Source: Paenibacillus cymbidii
GTDB taxonomy: Bacteria > Bacillota > Bacilli > Paenibacillales > NBRC-103111
Direction: 5' to 3'
Length of the DNA stretch: 64,000 bases
Assembly: GCF_004764705.1 (NCBI RefSeq)
Contig: NZ_SHLX01000006.1
Coordinates: 248,001-312,000 of the forward strand
A program made the translations under genes and the position numbers. Under the pieces are notes generated by a model, which saw only the letters and a list, made by a program, of their open reading frames with translations, was not told the origin of the DNA and ran no database searches. Positions 8,991-18,689 of the stretch are shown here, piece by piece; within the stretch, counting starts at the first letter, position 1, and each line of letters begins with the position of its first letter.

Positions 8991-10880
8991 CTACTGACTG
9001 GCCTTATTAACCAATTCGTTGTGAGCATAACCGTTCTCTCTCATTATGAGCCACACATCAAGTGCCAATATAGATAGAAAAGAAGGGACTTGATGAGTTA
9101 ACGACCCATACTGCATGTATCCCAATAATTCTTTGTATTTTTCTTTTCTTATAACTCCTCTCTCGATTAATTTTGATTTCTTTACGATATCAACCAGTAC
9201 ATCACCTCGGCTTGCCATTCCGTTTACAAAACTGCCGAAATGCGACGATTTACTATTTCTTCTTCTAATGATTTGTGGGAGCACATCTTTAAGACCTTCT
9301 TTTAAAATTGTTTTTGTTCTATCGTTACGATCCCTTTTGAGAAATTCTGGTACTGACAAACAAAAATCAACAAGCCTGATATCTAGAAATGGGTACCTAT
9401 TTGATAATAAATGTGAACCATCTTCACTCATCCAAGAACTTCCGTGCAGTAGTTGCTCGAATCTTAATTGAACATCGAACGGGTACTCTTTCGTTATACT
9501 CTTATGATATTTCCTTTCCCTTAGAGCCCACTTAGATATAAATTCATCAGTCAGTAAATGATGATCAATAGAAAATGAGGTTCCCCATAGTTCATCTTTT
9601 TGACGATACATATTTACAATATTATTCATAAATACACGATACATATTGCTATTGCCGCTTTTTGAAATATTACGCAATTCTTGATATGCGTCATAATACT
9701 TTTTTCTCTGTATCAACCCTATTGGATAAAGATATCTACTAGAACTTGTAACCTGATCCCCACCATGCCCCGTGAACCTCACCCAATTTTCGGCTTTGTC
9801 ATTTATTGCATTAATAGTAAGATTACCTAACAATGCTCGGGATGGAGCGTAAAAGGGAGTTGGTTGACTGAGTTTCACTGCCTCAAGAATGTCACTATAA
9901 TTATTATCAGAATACATATTAAGGGAACAACCAATATGTTCTGCAACCAATGCAGCGAACTTGGATTCATTCCCTTCCCCTATGTGCGCTAAATGATCGC
10001 ACGATAATGTCACAGGCACATTTTCGTTTTTGATAATTTGAGTTGCCACACAGGCAATGGAAGATGAGTCCAGTCCGCCGCTCAAAGAAATATGGATCTC
10101 GGAACTTGAACGACGCAAACGACACCGAACTGCTTCAAAGAATAAATCCCGGAAAATTTCCAATTGCATTTTATAGGACAAATTATAAGTTTCCTCTGAA
10201 TATTGAGGACTCCTACAAAATAATCTCTCTATTCTATCAACACTTATTTTCAAACATTCGCCCGGTAACAAATGGTAAATATTATTGTACGGAGTAGCCT
10301 TTTGATTGTTCATAGAAGTAGAACTTAAATAAATCGCCAGATACTCCTCCGATATGTCCACAGTAGTTTCAGATATTTGTAACACCTGTTCTAATGAAGA
10401 AGCCCATGCCGTTCGATAATGTCCCTTAATCCAAAAGTAAACGAGCGGTCTAATCCCAAAACATGAGCGATACAGGTAAAGCGTGTTGTTGCGGACATCA
10501 CATATGGAAATGCAGAAGTCACCAATAATATCCATCAGGGCCATGGGACCATTCTTTATAAAATAAGATTTTACTACTCCTGCGGGTTCGTTGAAATCCT
10601 GTTCCGTACTTGTAATAATCTCTGACTCGTTATCTATCCTGCCATCAACAGTTACGAGGTAATCTTCCGATTGATTTATTACACTCGAGTAATTAAAATA
10701 GTGTGGTGTCGCAGCGGCCGACCAGCAAATCCCCTCTATCTTGGCTGACTTTAATACTGATTTAAAGTGAGTCTTTACACCATAAAACCGTTCTCCTGCC
10801 TTTTGCATCTGTTCGAGTGTATTTTTCTCGTTCTTTTCGGGACCTCCAGCAAAATTCATTATTCCGCAGGTATAAAACAC
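8991..10880 (-). CDS. Lasso cyclase (asparagine synthetase-like, protein C)
   Basis: The 629-residue product has an N-terminal glutaminase-like fold (about residues 1-190) and a C-terminal synthetase domain with the ATP pyrophosphatase loop SGGLDSSS (about residue 270). In lasso clusters this enzyme adenylates the ring Asp or Glu side chain (here Glu8) and joins it to the core N-terminus. The N-terminal catalytic Cys of true asparagine synthetases is absent from position 2, as is usual for lasso cyclases. A GTG at 10880 nine bases after GGGGTGG is the best start (MFYTCGIMNF); a TTG at 10898 is an alternative. The gene starts 18 bases after the kinase gene. Base composition is very AT-rich compared with the flanking chromosome. 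Confidence 0.93.
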   Translation of the reverse strand: MFYTCGIMNFAGGPEKNEKNTLEQMQKAGERFYGVKTHFKSVLKSAKIEGICWSAAATPHYFNYSSVINQSEDYLVTVDGRIDNESEIITSTEQDFNEPAGVVKSYFIKNGPMALMDIIGDFCISICDVRNNTLYLYRSCFGIRPLVYFWIKGHYRTAWASSLEQVLQISETTVDISEEYLAIYLSSTSMNNQKATPYNNIYHLLPGECLKISVDRIERLFCRSPQYSEETYNLSYKMQLEIFRDLFFEAVRCRLRRSSSEIHISLSGGLDSSSIACVATQIIKNENVPVTLSCDHLAHIGEGNESKFAALVAEHIGCSLNMYSDNNYSDILEAVKLSQPTPFYAPSRALLGNLTINAINDKAENWVRFTGHGGDQVTSSSRYLYPIGLIQRKKYYDAYQELRNISKSGNSNMYRVFMNNIVNMYRQKDELWGTSFSIDHHLLTDEFISKWALRERKYHKSITKEYPFDVQLRFEQLLHGSSWMSEDGSHLLSNRYPFLDIRLVDFCLSVPEFLKRDRNDRTKTILKEGLKDVLPQIIRRRNSKSSHFGSFVNGMASRGDVLVDIVKKSKLIERGVIRKEKYKELLGYMQYGSLTHQVPSFLSILALDVWLIMRENGYAHNELVNKASQ

Positions 10881-10898
10881 TAACTTGCACCACCCCAA

Positions 10899-11840
10899 CT
10901 AATTTTTGAGCATTAATCGTATAGAATCAGATATCTTAGGTATTATTGAATATTTTTTTTCGTATACAACTTCAAAGATTGGAATATCATTTATAATTCT
11001 TATATATTTTGGAAACAATGTTTGCTTTATATTAGCTGGATTAGCCCATGCACCATGTGTGTTATTAATTAGTTCTGATATTAATTGCGGTTCCTTTCTC
11101 CTACTATAAGACACTTCTTCTGTTGTTGACTTTCTTGGGTTAAGCATGAGGATAACATGAACCTTCTTGGGCAACAGTAAGCGTTTGGACTGCTCCACAG
11201 GAACCCAATATTTATTTAATTCGGGAACTATCCTTTTGTATCTTTCAGGATCCAAAGATAGCCTCTCTAAAGACTTATCCCAAAGCTTTGAGGAAATTGA
11301 CATCGAAGGTATCGCTAATAAAGTGTCGTCGTTATCGTTTAGTTGAATCGGCAACACATCATCCGTTACAAAACTTGACCCTTGAGAAATCTCATTCCAA
11401 AGCAACGTTGATTTTCCATTTCCTGACGAAGATAATAATGCAACAACCTTACCATCTATTTCTAATGCTGCTGCATGCAAGGGGATTAATCCTCTCATCA
11501 TTAATGAAATTGACATGCATATACCTATCACATATAACGCAGCCTTTATTAATCCTTCTTCTGAACAGTCAACTATTAATAATTGCCCGTTCGTATGTAT
11601 TAATACTTTTATGCCATTTTCCGCACAAAATAATATGCCTTGATCCACGTTGTAACTTCGTAATTGACCATTATATTTAAGTCCAAGATAAGTAATTCTA
11701 TTATCTTCATGCAGCGCCCCCCTTGAATATTTAATAATAATTTTCTCAGCTTTATCATTATTAATGAACATATTGCTGGGGTCACACGGGAGTTCAATAT
11801 CACTTTCAATTATTGCATTATAAATGTAGTAGGAAAACAT
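10899..11840 (-). CDS. HPr kinase-like lasso peptide kinase (protein K)
   Basis: The 313-residue product resembles the C-terminal half of HPr kinase/phosphorylase. The P-loop is SSSGNGKST near residue 150, followed by the family's IRMM-type region (GLIPLHAAALEIDG just upstream of it). Enzymes of this type in paeninodin-like clusters phosphorylate the C-terminal Ser of the precursor. The local precursor ends in Ser, so the match of tailoring enzyme and substrate is good. The ATG at 11840 directly follows AGGAGGAAGT and lies 10 bases after the stop of the B1 gene; upstream in-frame codons overlap B1 and lack an RBS. Confidence 0.9.
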   Translation of the reverse strand: MFSYYIYNAIIESDIELPCDPSNMFINNDKAEKIIIKYSRGALHEDNRITYLGLKYNGQLRSYNVDQGILFCAENGIKVLIHTNGQLLIVDCSEEGLIKAALYVIGICMSISLMMRGLIPLHAAALEIDGKVVALLSSSGNGKSTLLWNEISQGSSFVTDDVLPIQLNDNDDTLLAIPSMSISSKLWDKSLERLSLDPERYKRIVPELNKYWVPVEQSKRLLLPKKVHVILMLNPRKSTTEEVSYSRRKEPQLISELINNTHGAWANPANIKQTLFPKYIRIINDIPIFEVVYEKKYSIIPKISDSIRLMLKN

Positions 11841-11850
11841 ACTTCCTCCT

Positions 11851-12108
11851 TTATGCTTTACTGATGAATCCAAACGAGATCCAGCTTTCGAAGCATTCAT
11901 TTACGTCCTGCAATACCACCGATTGTTCCGCCTGATACTCTTCGGCTATATGGTTGACTATTTCATCCGACGATACACTCTTCTCAATCATCCTCCATAT
12001 TTTCTTGGCAACCTCATTTAATGCATAGTAATTTCCTGTATTTGTATCGAGAATTATGAGAACACCTGACATATCAGTAATGACAACACTCTCTGTGATC
12101 TTATACAT
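11851..12108 (-). CDS. Lasso leader-recognition protein B1 (PqqD-like RRE)
   Basis: This 85-residue protein has the PqqD/RRE pattern: N-terminal beta strands (YKITESVVITDMSGVLIILD), 'NTGNYYALNEVAKKIW', then a helical region with acidic 'EIVNHIAEEYQ'. It binds the precursor leader (Tyr-x-x-Pro segment) and presents it to B2. The RBS is GAGGAGG just upstream. It sits between B2 and the kinase with short gaps of 28 and 10 bases. Confidence 0.93.
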   Translation of the reverse strand: MYKITESVVITDMSGVLIILDTNTGNYYALNEVAKKIWRMIEKSVSSDEIVNHIAEEYQAEQSVVLQDVNECFESWISFGFISKA

Positions 12109-12136
12109 ATAAGTCCTCCTCTACAGTAAGTAATCA

Positions 12137-12505
12137 TTACTTTATGACGGTATACTTTTCAGAACCCTCGCCAAATAATTTTTGATCAGTCCCAACCTCA
12201 AGCCATGCATGAGATCGAAATGGAGGGAACTGAATGCCAATCTTAATGTTTACTTTATATTTTCTTCTCCTGAGCATAATTAATCCAATTCCACTCTTAT
12301 AAAGACATTCGTTGCTTTTTACAATTTTCCCAACAACATTGCTGACTGCTTCTGCTATTTTTTCTGTTTTACTATCGCAACAATCATATTTATATGTTCT
12401 CTGACCATCACTATCAAAAAAATACTTAATTTTACTGTAATCTTTATTTTCTAAATGTCGACGAAGGTAAAGGTATGTAAAGTACGCCTCTATTTTGTAT
12501 AACAT
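12137..12505 (-). CDS. Lasso leader peptidase B2 (transglutaminase-like)
   Basis: This 122-residue transglutaminase-fold Cys protease is slightly shorter than the usual 135-150. Visible catalytic positions are Cys in NECLYKSG (about residue 67), His in SHAWLEVG (about residue 99) and a following Asp (GTDQ). With B1 it removes the leader after the Thr-x dipeptide. The RBS AGGAGGTAG lies a few bases before ATG. It follows the FkbH-like gene by 43 bases. Confidence 0.88.
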   Translation of the reverse strand: MLYKIEAYFTYLYLRRHLENKDYSKIKYFFDSDGQRTYKYDCCDSKTEKIAEAVSNVVGKIVKSNECLYKSGIGLIMLRRRKYKVNIKIGIQFPPFRSHAWLEVGTDQKLFGEGSEKYTVIK

Positions 12506-12548
12506 TATCTACCTCCTAGATGAATAATCCCTTACTTAAGCAGCCAAA

Positions 12549-14306
12549 TCAGAACTCCATATTAATATTCTGGATATATTCGACCACAATCTCTTTATAG
12601 TTGCTAACTAAACATTTATATTTTGACACAGCTCCTTTTTTGTATATTTGTTCAAAACCTCTTCTGAGATAAAAGTGATTTGTCTGGCCATTTTTATTTG
12701 TGGAAATGTTCTCGCCAATTACCATTTGTATCTTTTTTGTCTTCACCATAGTGAAAATAGCATTTAGTAAAATATCTTCTAGATTCCTACTTAATGCTCT
12801 ACATGATAGAAAAAGGGATTCTATTGTCGCTTCAAGCTCCCCGTATCTTAGTATTGCAACACCTACAATACCCATTTCACCAAAACTGTCTGTAAATTTT
12901 AAAGTTATCACTTCATAATCTGGATTTGAAAGTAACCACGCAATATCTTTTTCCGAATACCGCCTCGCTGTAAGCGTGAACTGATTTGTCCTTTGTGATA
13001 GTTGGGCGATTCTCTGTAAACTAAATTCGTTCCCCCGCTGCACCCAAACGTCCATATTTAATGATTTGTAAAAATCAACCATATTATCAAAACTCGTTGC
13101 CATTCGTGTTCGCATCCCATTATCTCGATACATATTACTTCTGTTCCTATCTTCATATGTGATTGCTTGTCCATCAAATAGCCCCGTTGAGCATAGCATA
13201 TCTTTATAAAATAACGCCTGACTTTCTGGGAAGTGTAGAGAGGTAACTTCGGGTAAACGTTGCATGACGCAATTAATTTCAAATTCACTATCATCAATAA
13301 ACACGATATCCTCAAGACCAATACGTAATTCCTCAGCTATACTTATTATACTGGTTGACTTTTCTTCCCAGTTAATACGAAAAGTTATGATATGTTCCTC
13401 TTTAATAACCATATCTGGATGATCTCTAAATACTTCCATGACATCTGATTCGTTATTTTTGCTACACAAAGCTAGTAAAATACCCTTTTTGTATAAGTTC
13501 TTAATTTCCTGTTGAAATAATTTATATTTGATTCCAGGGTAGGAAGAACCAAGATTAATTCCATATAGTCCGTCCTCTCCTATTACTCCTCCCCATAGGA
13601 TATTATCGCAGTCCAGTATCAGGCATTTTTTACGTCTGCCCTGTACTATTCTTAATGCCTTCGCTATGTCGAAAGCTATTTGATTACTTGCATCTCTACT
13701 AAATGGAATATTATATAGCAATAGAAGTCTCCGATCGTAAAAATTCCGATACCCAATGATCTCCATACTTCGATTTATATCCAAATAGTAGGCATTATGG
13801 GTGTTTATGATCTTGTCCTTTATATGGACATTCAGCAAGTTCACAACATTACGCTCATGGTTTCCATTATGGCTCAATATATTCGAATAAACCGGAAGTT
13901 CGAACGAGATCCATATTATGGGGGCCTTTGATTTATTCCTGTAATCTTTAATAACCACCTCAGTAAACTGGGTTACATTGAATATTTCCGTATCAAGTTC
14001 TGAAGAAGAAAGCGACCAAAATGACCCCAATAACTTCTCAGAAATCCCATCCAATCTAAAAAGTAATACCCAAACATCTATTTCATGATCGTCCGGATGT
14101 CTTTCATCTTCTTTATAATCGCTTTCAAGTCGTCGGTAGCTCACAACTGGATAATAACCACACTCACTAGTATGCAACTTGATAAACGGGTCAAAAATGG
14201 ACTCGAGTGATACATTAGATATTAATCCTATTTTTAGTTCTGGCAATTTTCTTTGTATGTTACTCGTATATTTATGTATAGCATCTGAGAATCCCTTATG
14301 AAACAA
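12549..14306 (-). CDS. FkbH-like HAD-IIIC protein, candidate glyceryl-ACP loading enzyme
   Basis: The 585-residue product has a central HAD phosphatase domain of subfamily IIIC. Motif I is LILDCDNILWGGVIGEDG (both Asp present, Cys and Ile unusual), motif II is LALCSKNNE, and motif IV is IVFIDDSEFE. The C-terminal 150 residues resemble the GNAT-like domain usual in FkbH proteins. Studied FkbH enzymes take 1,3-bisphosphoglycerate, dephosphorylate it and load a D-glyceryl unit onto an acyl carrier protein. An ACP gene lies 19 bases upstream, as in those pathways. A TTG start at 14306 follows AAGGTGA by seven bases. An FkbH/ACP pair inside a lasso operon is unusual; attachment of a glyceryl unit to the peptide is inference. 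Confidence 0.88.
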   Translation of the reverse strand: MFHKGFSDAIHKYTSNIQRKLPELKIGLISNVSLESIFDPFIKLHTSECGYYPVVSYRRLESDYKEDERHPDDHEIDVWVLLFRLDGISEKLLGSFWSLSSSELDTEIFNVTQFTEVVIKDYRNKSKAPIIWISFELPVYSNILSHNGNHERNVVNLLNVHIKDKIINTHNAYYLDINRSMEIIGYRNFYDRRLLLLYNIPFSRDASNQIAFDIAKALRIVQGRRKKCLILDCDNILWGGVIGEDGLYGINLGSSYPGIKYKLFQQEIKNLYKKGILLALCSKNNESDVMEVFRDHPDMVIKEEHIITFRINWEEKSTSIISIAEELRIGLEDIVFIDDSEFEINCVMQRLPEVTSLHFPESQALFYKDMLCSTGLFDGQAITYEDRNRSNMYRDNGMRTRMATSFDNMVDFYKSLNMDVWVQRGNEFSLQRIAQLSQRTNQFTLTARRYSEKDIAWLLSNPDYEVITLKFTDSFGEMGIVGVAILRYGELEATIESLFLSCRALSRNLEDILLNAIFTMVKTKKIQMVIGENISTNKNGQTNHFYLRRGFEQIYKKGAVSKYKCLVSNYKEIVVEYIQNINMEF

Positions 14307-14325
14307 GTCTGTTTCACCTTCTCAT

Positions 14326-14568
14326 TTATTTGGATACAGTATATTTTTGAACTTTTTCGCATATTTTGTTTAGAGTATTCAGGTTTTCAATTAATAAATC
14401 TTTATCGTCGAAAGATATGTTTAACTCTTCTTCAATTCTGACAATAAGTTTGATTGTGGCTATGGAGTCTAACCCCAATTCCTCCAAAGATCGATCTCCA
14501 TCAATCTTGTGTTCTTTAATATCGAGCACCGATAGTACTATATTTGTTATGATTTCAATGACTTGCAT
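14326..14568 (-). CDS. Acyl carrier protein
   Basis: This 80-residue four-helix carrier has the phosphopantetheine site LGLDSIATIKL; Ser is at about residue 35. The RBS is AAGGGGGG upstream of the ATG. It lies between the nucleotidyltransferase and FkbH-like genes with gaps of 17 and 19 bases. It probably carries the acyl unit made by the FkbH-like protein and hands it to an acyltransferase, for which the BtrH-like first gene is the best candidate. No phosphopantetheinyl transferase is encoded here, so a housekeeping one must serve. Confidence 0.92.
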   Translation of the reverse strand: MQVIEIITNIVLSVLDIKEHKIDGDRSLEELGLDSIATIKLIVRIEEELNISFDDKDLLIENLNTLNKICEKVQKYTVSK

Positions 14569-14585
14569 ATTTTCGCCCCCCTTCC

Positions 14586-15719
14586 TTACAGAAATTCTTT
14601 ATTATAGTTAATTTTCATAAGGTCTTGTTCATTTAGATAATCCTTTATCAGCCCCATTCTTTCACTCGCGAACAGTCTTTCGAAAAAATCAACTTTCCAT
14701 TCTTTTTTTTCACCTGATGACAAACCCATAAGTTTCAACATTCCAGTATCTTTCGGCTTCAACACTTCCAACATCTGGGTAATTAAGGAACTCGGGAAAA
14801 TAAGCGAAGTATAATAAAGCATATAATGGACGTACATTTCGACCTGGAATTTCCCCATTAATTCGTATAGGCGAGGTAAACTTATAGCACCAATATTCTT
14901 TGTTAAGAAGAAATAAATATCGCAATACTTACTCACTATCAGACTGGGTGTTTTTGTTAATAGGTAGATGGAGTTAACATCCTTAAAGTGATGCAGACAA
15001 ATTTGGATAAAGAACTCCTCGTAAGGTAAGACAAAGTAGTTAATTCCTTGTACGCTTACTTTCCTTCTAGAACCTATAAAGTCGGCGATGCTTATATCTC
15101 CTCGTTGGGTATCCTCACCCCATGTAAGGTGAAGGTTTAGATCAACACAGTGATATGGTATCAAAGGGTGATTTAAGGTTTTGATAAAAGGAGCCGCTTG
15201 GTGCGTATTCATGGAGTAAAAAATTTCTTCTTGTCTTGAATACATCTTGACTTTCGCTTCTTCCCTAATAAATCGGCCACGTAAGTATCCTAATTGTTGG
15301 ATTAGATCAGTAACCTTCTCAACATCCGTTCTATCAATGAGAATATCTGTGTCTTGCGATAATCTATATCCTACATTTCCGTATGCAGACAGTGTCATAT
15401 AAGACCCTTTTAGAACAACGTAACTTATACCATTTCCCTCTAGGTTTTCGATAATGGTTTTATTTTCCTTCATATTGCATAAATTGGCCATTGCGTTTAT
15501 GAGGATTTGATTCTGCCCTTCCCTTACAGTTTTAGACTCCGTTAATTCCAATTCTACGAATTTGGAAGCGATCAATGGTAATACCTTGTGCCGATTACAC
15601 AAACGAATAAATTTATCTTCATTGACCATAGCAAGCCCTTCACTTGCAAAGTCTTTATTAGTTTCAGATTCACAAAATTGTCTTAGTACCAATAACAATA
15701 AACTTGCTTCTGGATCCAT
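14586..15719 (-). CDS. Nucleotidyltransferase-fold family protein (NTP_transf_5-like)
   Basis: The 377-residue product shows the pattern of the uncharacterised nucleotidyltransferase family often seen with lasso and other peptide clusters: 'GISYVVLKGSYMTLSAYGNVGYRLSQDTDILID', where the D-x-D of DTDI is the expected metal site (about residues 124-126). Relatives accompany kinase-containing lasso operons, where they are thought to modify the phosphorylated peptide further; this is family knowledge, not shown here. RBS GGGAGG precedes ATG at 15719. The gap to the BtrH-like gene is 64 bases. Confidence 0.82.
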   Translation of the reverse strand: MDPEASLLLLVLRQFCESETNKDFASEGLAMVNEDKFIRLCNRHKVLPLIASKFVELELTESKTVREGQNQILINAMANLCNMKENKTIIENLEGNGISYVVLKGSYMTLSAYGNVGYRLSQDTDILIDRTDVEKVTDLIQQLGYLRGRFIREEAKVKMYSRQEEIFYSMNTHQAAPFIKTLNHPLIPYHCVDLNLHLTWGEDTQRGDISIADFIGSRRKVSVQGINYFVLPYEEFFIQICLHHFKDVNSIYLLTKTPSLIVSKYCDIYFFLTKNIGAISLPRLYELMGKFQVEMYVHYMLYYTSLIFPSSLITQMLEVLKPKDTGMLKLMGLSSGEKKEWKVDFFERLFASERMGLIKDYLNEQDLMKINYNKEFL

Positions 15720-15783
15720 CTACTTACCTCCCTCTTTCGGAAACCTTGTAGCACTTGCTATCCGTGTTCAATCTTGCCTTCTT

Positions 15784-16797
15784 CTATAAATCTACATGAA
15801 TTGGTATGCCCTTCATAGCATCGGTTAAGGTTTCAATCATTTCCATATCTCTTTCCTTTAATCGATTTCTTATTTGACTCAATTCTCTACCATCAATCGG
15901 TTGTCGTTGAATAGCATGTTTAATCGTAATATTATAAATGCGATCCCGACTAGTTGTATAAACCCTTCTAAGATTGCTGAGTTTCATTCTAAATTCCACA
16001 TCACGTAGTTTTTCTACAAAAACAGTCTCTAAAATATCAAAGAACATAGATAGGGATGATACATACTCCACCCTGGCCCGTTCCATGATCACCTGACTAA
16101 TTTCCTGACCGTCTTGAAGAGCAATGTTCGTTTTGTCAATCCAATCCGAAAACAGATTATAATCCATATTCACATCCTGTAAGAGGTAGCAGACAAGATC
16201 GGAGTACTGACTTATCTTAGGTGAACCCACTTTCTTCAAATAGTAGATTGAAGCATACTGCTTAGGCATCTCCGTCAATAAAACGTTTTGCGATTGACAC
16301 CATATCTCCCTGAGCGCTGCTTCTGTTACGACAAAATTAATTAATCCATTATCCCTGGTGAAGTCAGGTGAAAGTGATCGCGGAGATTCCTTTATCCCGA
16401 TGGTACCAAGCTCGTTGTTGTACGATGTCACTAATAATGTGTGTAAATCCGTCCTTTTCCGGTATTCTCGATGATAGAAAATGCTGTTAAAAGTAGTTGG
16501 AATAATAACTGGGTAGTTGTTATCTATTAATTTTGTGATTTTAGAAATTGGATCCTCATGATCATGGGCTGCTATCTTACAGCATTCAATTCCTAGCAGC
16601 TTAAGTATTGGATTTTCGTGATACCACGAGTAGTATTGATTACACCAATTCACATTTACTGCATAAAGAAAACAGTAGTAGTAATAATTAAGATTATCGT
16701 AATAACTAGCACCAACTGCTACAGGATGATCGAAACACCTCATCTCATTAATGCTATAACCATTTTGGAAAGATGCAATTTTTAGGTTCTTTTCCAT
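15784..16797 (-). CDS. BtrH/C39-like protein, candidate acyltransferase, first gene of lasso operon
   Basis: The 337-residue product has an N-terminal papain-like region: 'PVIIPTTFNSIFYHREYRKR' then 'DLHTLLVTSYNNELGTIGIKE', the His-x-x-L-V-x-x-Y pattern of BtrH_N and C39-like domains. The C-terminal half is helical and unrecognised. In butirosin biosynthesis BtrH moves an acyl group from an ACP to an amine, so this protein could unload the local ACP. The usual catalytic Cys near the N-terminus is not obvious (a Cys is at about residue 20, before Phe-Asp-His), so the assignment is tentative. It might instead be a peptidase-like or regulatory protein. ATG at 16797 follows GGAGG; TTG at 16800 is adjacent. 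A good sigma-A promoter lies just upstream. Confidence 0.6.
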   Translation of the reverse strand: MEKNLKIASFQNGYSINEMRCFDHPVAVGASYYDNLNYYYYCFLYAVNVNWCNQYYSWYHENPILKLLGIECCKIAAHDHEDPISKITKLIDNNYPVIIPTTFNSIFYHREYRKRTDLHTLLVTSYNNELGTIGIKESPRSLSPDFTRDNGLINFVVTEAALREIWCQSQNVLLTEMPKQYASIYYLKKVGSPKISQYSDLVCYLLQDVNMDYNLFSDWIDKTNIALQDGQEISQVIMERARVEYVSSLSMFFDILETVFVEKLRDVEFRMKLSNLRRVYTTSRDRIYNITIKHAIQRQPIDGRELSQIRNRLKERDMEMIETLTDAMKGIPIHVDL

Positions 16798-16830
16798 CAA
16801 ATGATTGCCTCCGAGAAATATTCTTCACCT

Positions 16831-16859
16831 AATTTAGACCATTCTGGTTATCTTTTCAA
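16831..16859 (-). promoter_or_regulatory. Sigma-A promoter of the lasso operon
   Basis: On the minus strand, -35 TTGAAA (16859-16854) and -10 TAAATT (16836-16831) are separated by 17 bases and end about 34 bases before the first start codon. No other strong promoter was noticed between here and the exporter genes, so this probably drives the whole operon. Confidence 0.6.
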
Positions 16860-16877
16860 TATTCATTTTCAATGCTT

Positions 16878-18500
16878 TCATTCACTCCTGGTCAGTAAAA
16901 AGTTCTTCAGCGTTAAGAAGCAACGGAATCGGCGTCCATATGGGCCGTTTTTTTGCCTGGAACGAATAATTGGGGCTAGCGAAATCTGCGGGTTTTGGGC
17001 AAACAGGCGGAAAATCGACTTGCGAAAATAGGCCACAACCGTTGCCTCTGAGACGACGGACTTAGAGGGGGTGCGGGGATAGCGGAAAAATAGACCCGGC
17101 TTCTGCCCGGAAAAAAGTAAAGCGATCAATTGAACCAGTCCCGTTGCGATGACACTGCACATGACAAACCCTTCGATGCGGCAGCGGCAGCAAGGTCATA
17201 CGAATCCGCTTGCGCTGCTGCTCGCCTGTCACGCGCTCCAGCGGATCCGGTTCGCCTTTCCGGCGATAGCGGTTCAGCTTCGGCATCGCCGAACTCCGGA
17301 AGCTGTAGCCGAATGCGCCAATGACTTGCTTAATTTCTCGAAACGTACCTTCCATCTTGAAGCGATAGCTGTATGCGGTGAGGATCTGTTGGGGTTCCAA
17401 GCTTAGGTCGATGCTGACGGATATCAAAAGACGCTCGTCCTGTCGCACGAGCACAAAGCGCGGCTTCTGGTACAATCCGAGCCCCCTTGACAAATCCTCG
17501 CACAGAAAGGACATAATTTCTTTTTCGCCGTAGAGGGTCACCATGGCCGTTAAAATCTGCTGCGCGTGTCTTAAACAACACGGGCGAGCTTCACCATCTT
17601 GCCTTTCTTCGGCGGACGCCCTCGACCTGGCTTCTTCGTGGCAGGCGACTCGTAGGCAACGACATTCATCTTGGCTCGGGTCACGATGTGTACAGCGGAC
17701 GTAAGTGAACGATTGCCCTCAGCCACTGCAGGGCGAGAATGGACAGGTAGTAACGGTCAAGCAGGAGCAACGCTTGCCAAAGATATCCGCGGCCGCAATC
17801 GCTTGATCGATCACTTACACAACATGGGAGGCTTGCGGCTCCCCGGATGAGTCGTCCCGGCCAAAGATCGCTTTTACGCCGTCCTGCAGATCAGATTAGT
17901 TCGGCAATGAGCAAGAATCGTTCGCACGTAATCACGTTATTCCTCCCCCGCCCCCTTCCGTCTCCCTCCGGGGGAAACCGTTCCCTGCACCCCATCATTC
18001 GCCGTGTAGCAAGCCCAGCAATGACTTGCTGGGCAGCCATTAAGCGTGGGAAGGTAGAACCGCCTGTCAAGGCAAAAGAACGTGCCTTGACAGGCTCCCT
18101 TTGGCGGGGTTGATCGTAATCATTATTTTGCAAATTGTAGTAGCAATGATCATGAAAACAGCGGTTCTAAATTGATTGAGAAAGCGTTTACATGTGTCGA
18201 ATAATATGCAAAATCACAGCTAACCAGCAAGACACGTCCGAGGAAGCGTACGACCGGCGCATGCCGATTCACAACATCGTACCAAACGCGTTGCAGCTAT
18301 TTCAGCACCAGGCGGAGGAACGAAAGAAATGAAGAATCGACTCGTAATGACGCGGCCCCAGCGCCAGATCCCGCACGATGGAAGTGACACCGAGTTAATC
18401 AGTGCGCACCATGAGACCGACAACGACTACGACGAACCACTCGTACGCTGCGGCTCGGGAGAAGCAATTTCGAAAAGTAGACGAAATCTCATTCATAAAT
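16878..18500 (-). pseudogene. Decayed DDE transposase (IS4-like), multiply frameshifted
   Basis: Fragments of one transposase can be read in changing minus-strand frames. They are an N-terminal piece near 18480-18300 (VRDLALGPRHYESILHFFRS), a middle near 17930-17580 (DGVKAIFGRD; then a Lys/Gly/Arg-rich piece before MVKLARVV), a long piece at 17544-17200 (FKMEGTFREIKQVIGAFGY) and a C-terminal piece at 17162-16878. The order fits an IS4-type element from Paenibacillaceae. At least three frame changes and internal stops show it is dead. It lies directly upstream of the lasso operon promoter and marks the right border of the AT-rich island. Confidence 0.7.
18062..18095. repeat. Perfect 13-bp stem hairpin
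   Basis: GCCTGTCAAGGCA, an 8-base loop and the exact complement TGCCTTGACAGGC form a strong hairpin inside the IS remnant region. There is no T-run on either side, so it is unlikely to be an intrinsic terminator. It may be a structural scar of a mobile element. Confidence 0.55.
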
Positions 18501-18689
18501 TTCAACATGGTATGGTCGATCGCAAAGATATCGGGTAGACTATCCAAGCAACCCTTTTTAACGATCTACTCTCCTTTCCGGCATAGGAACCGTAAGGATA
18601 TCACAGATTCGCTCGTTTGGATCGTTTTACCATGGGTCAATTTTTGATGAGAACTTTTCACTGTCCAAGCCGACAGCCGGCCGCTACGG

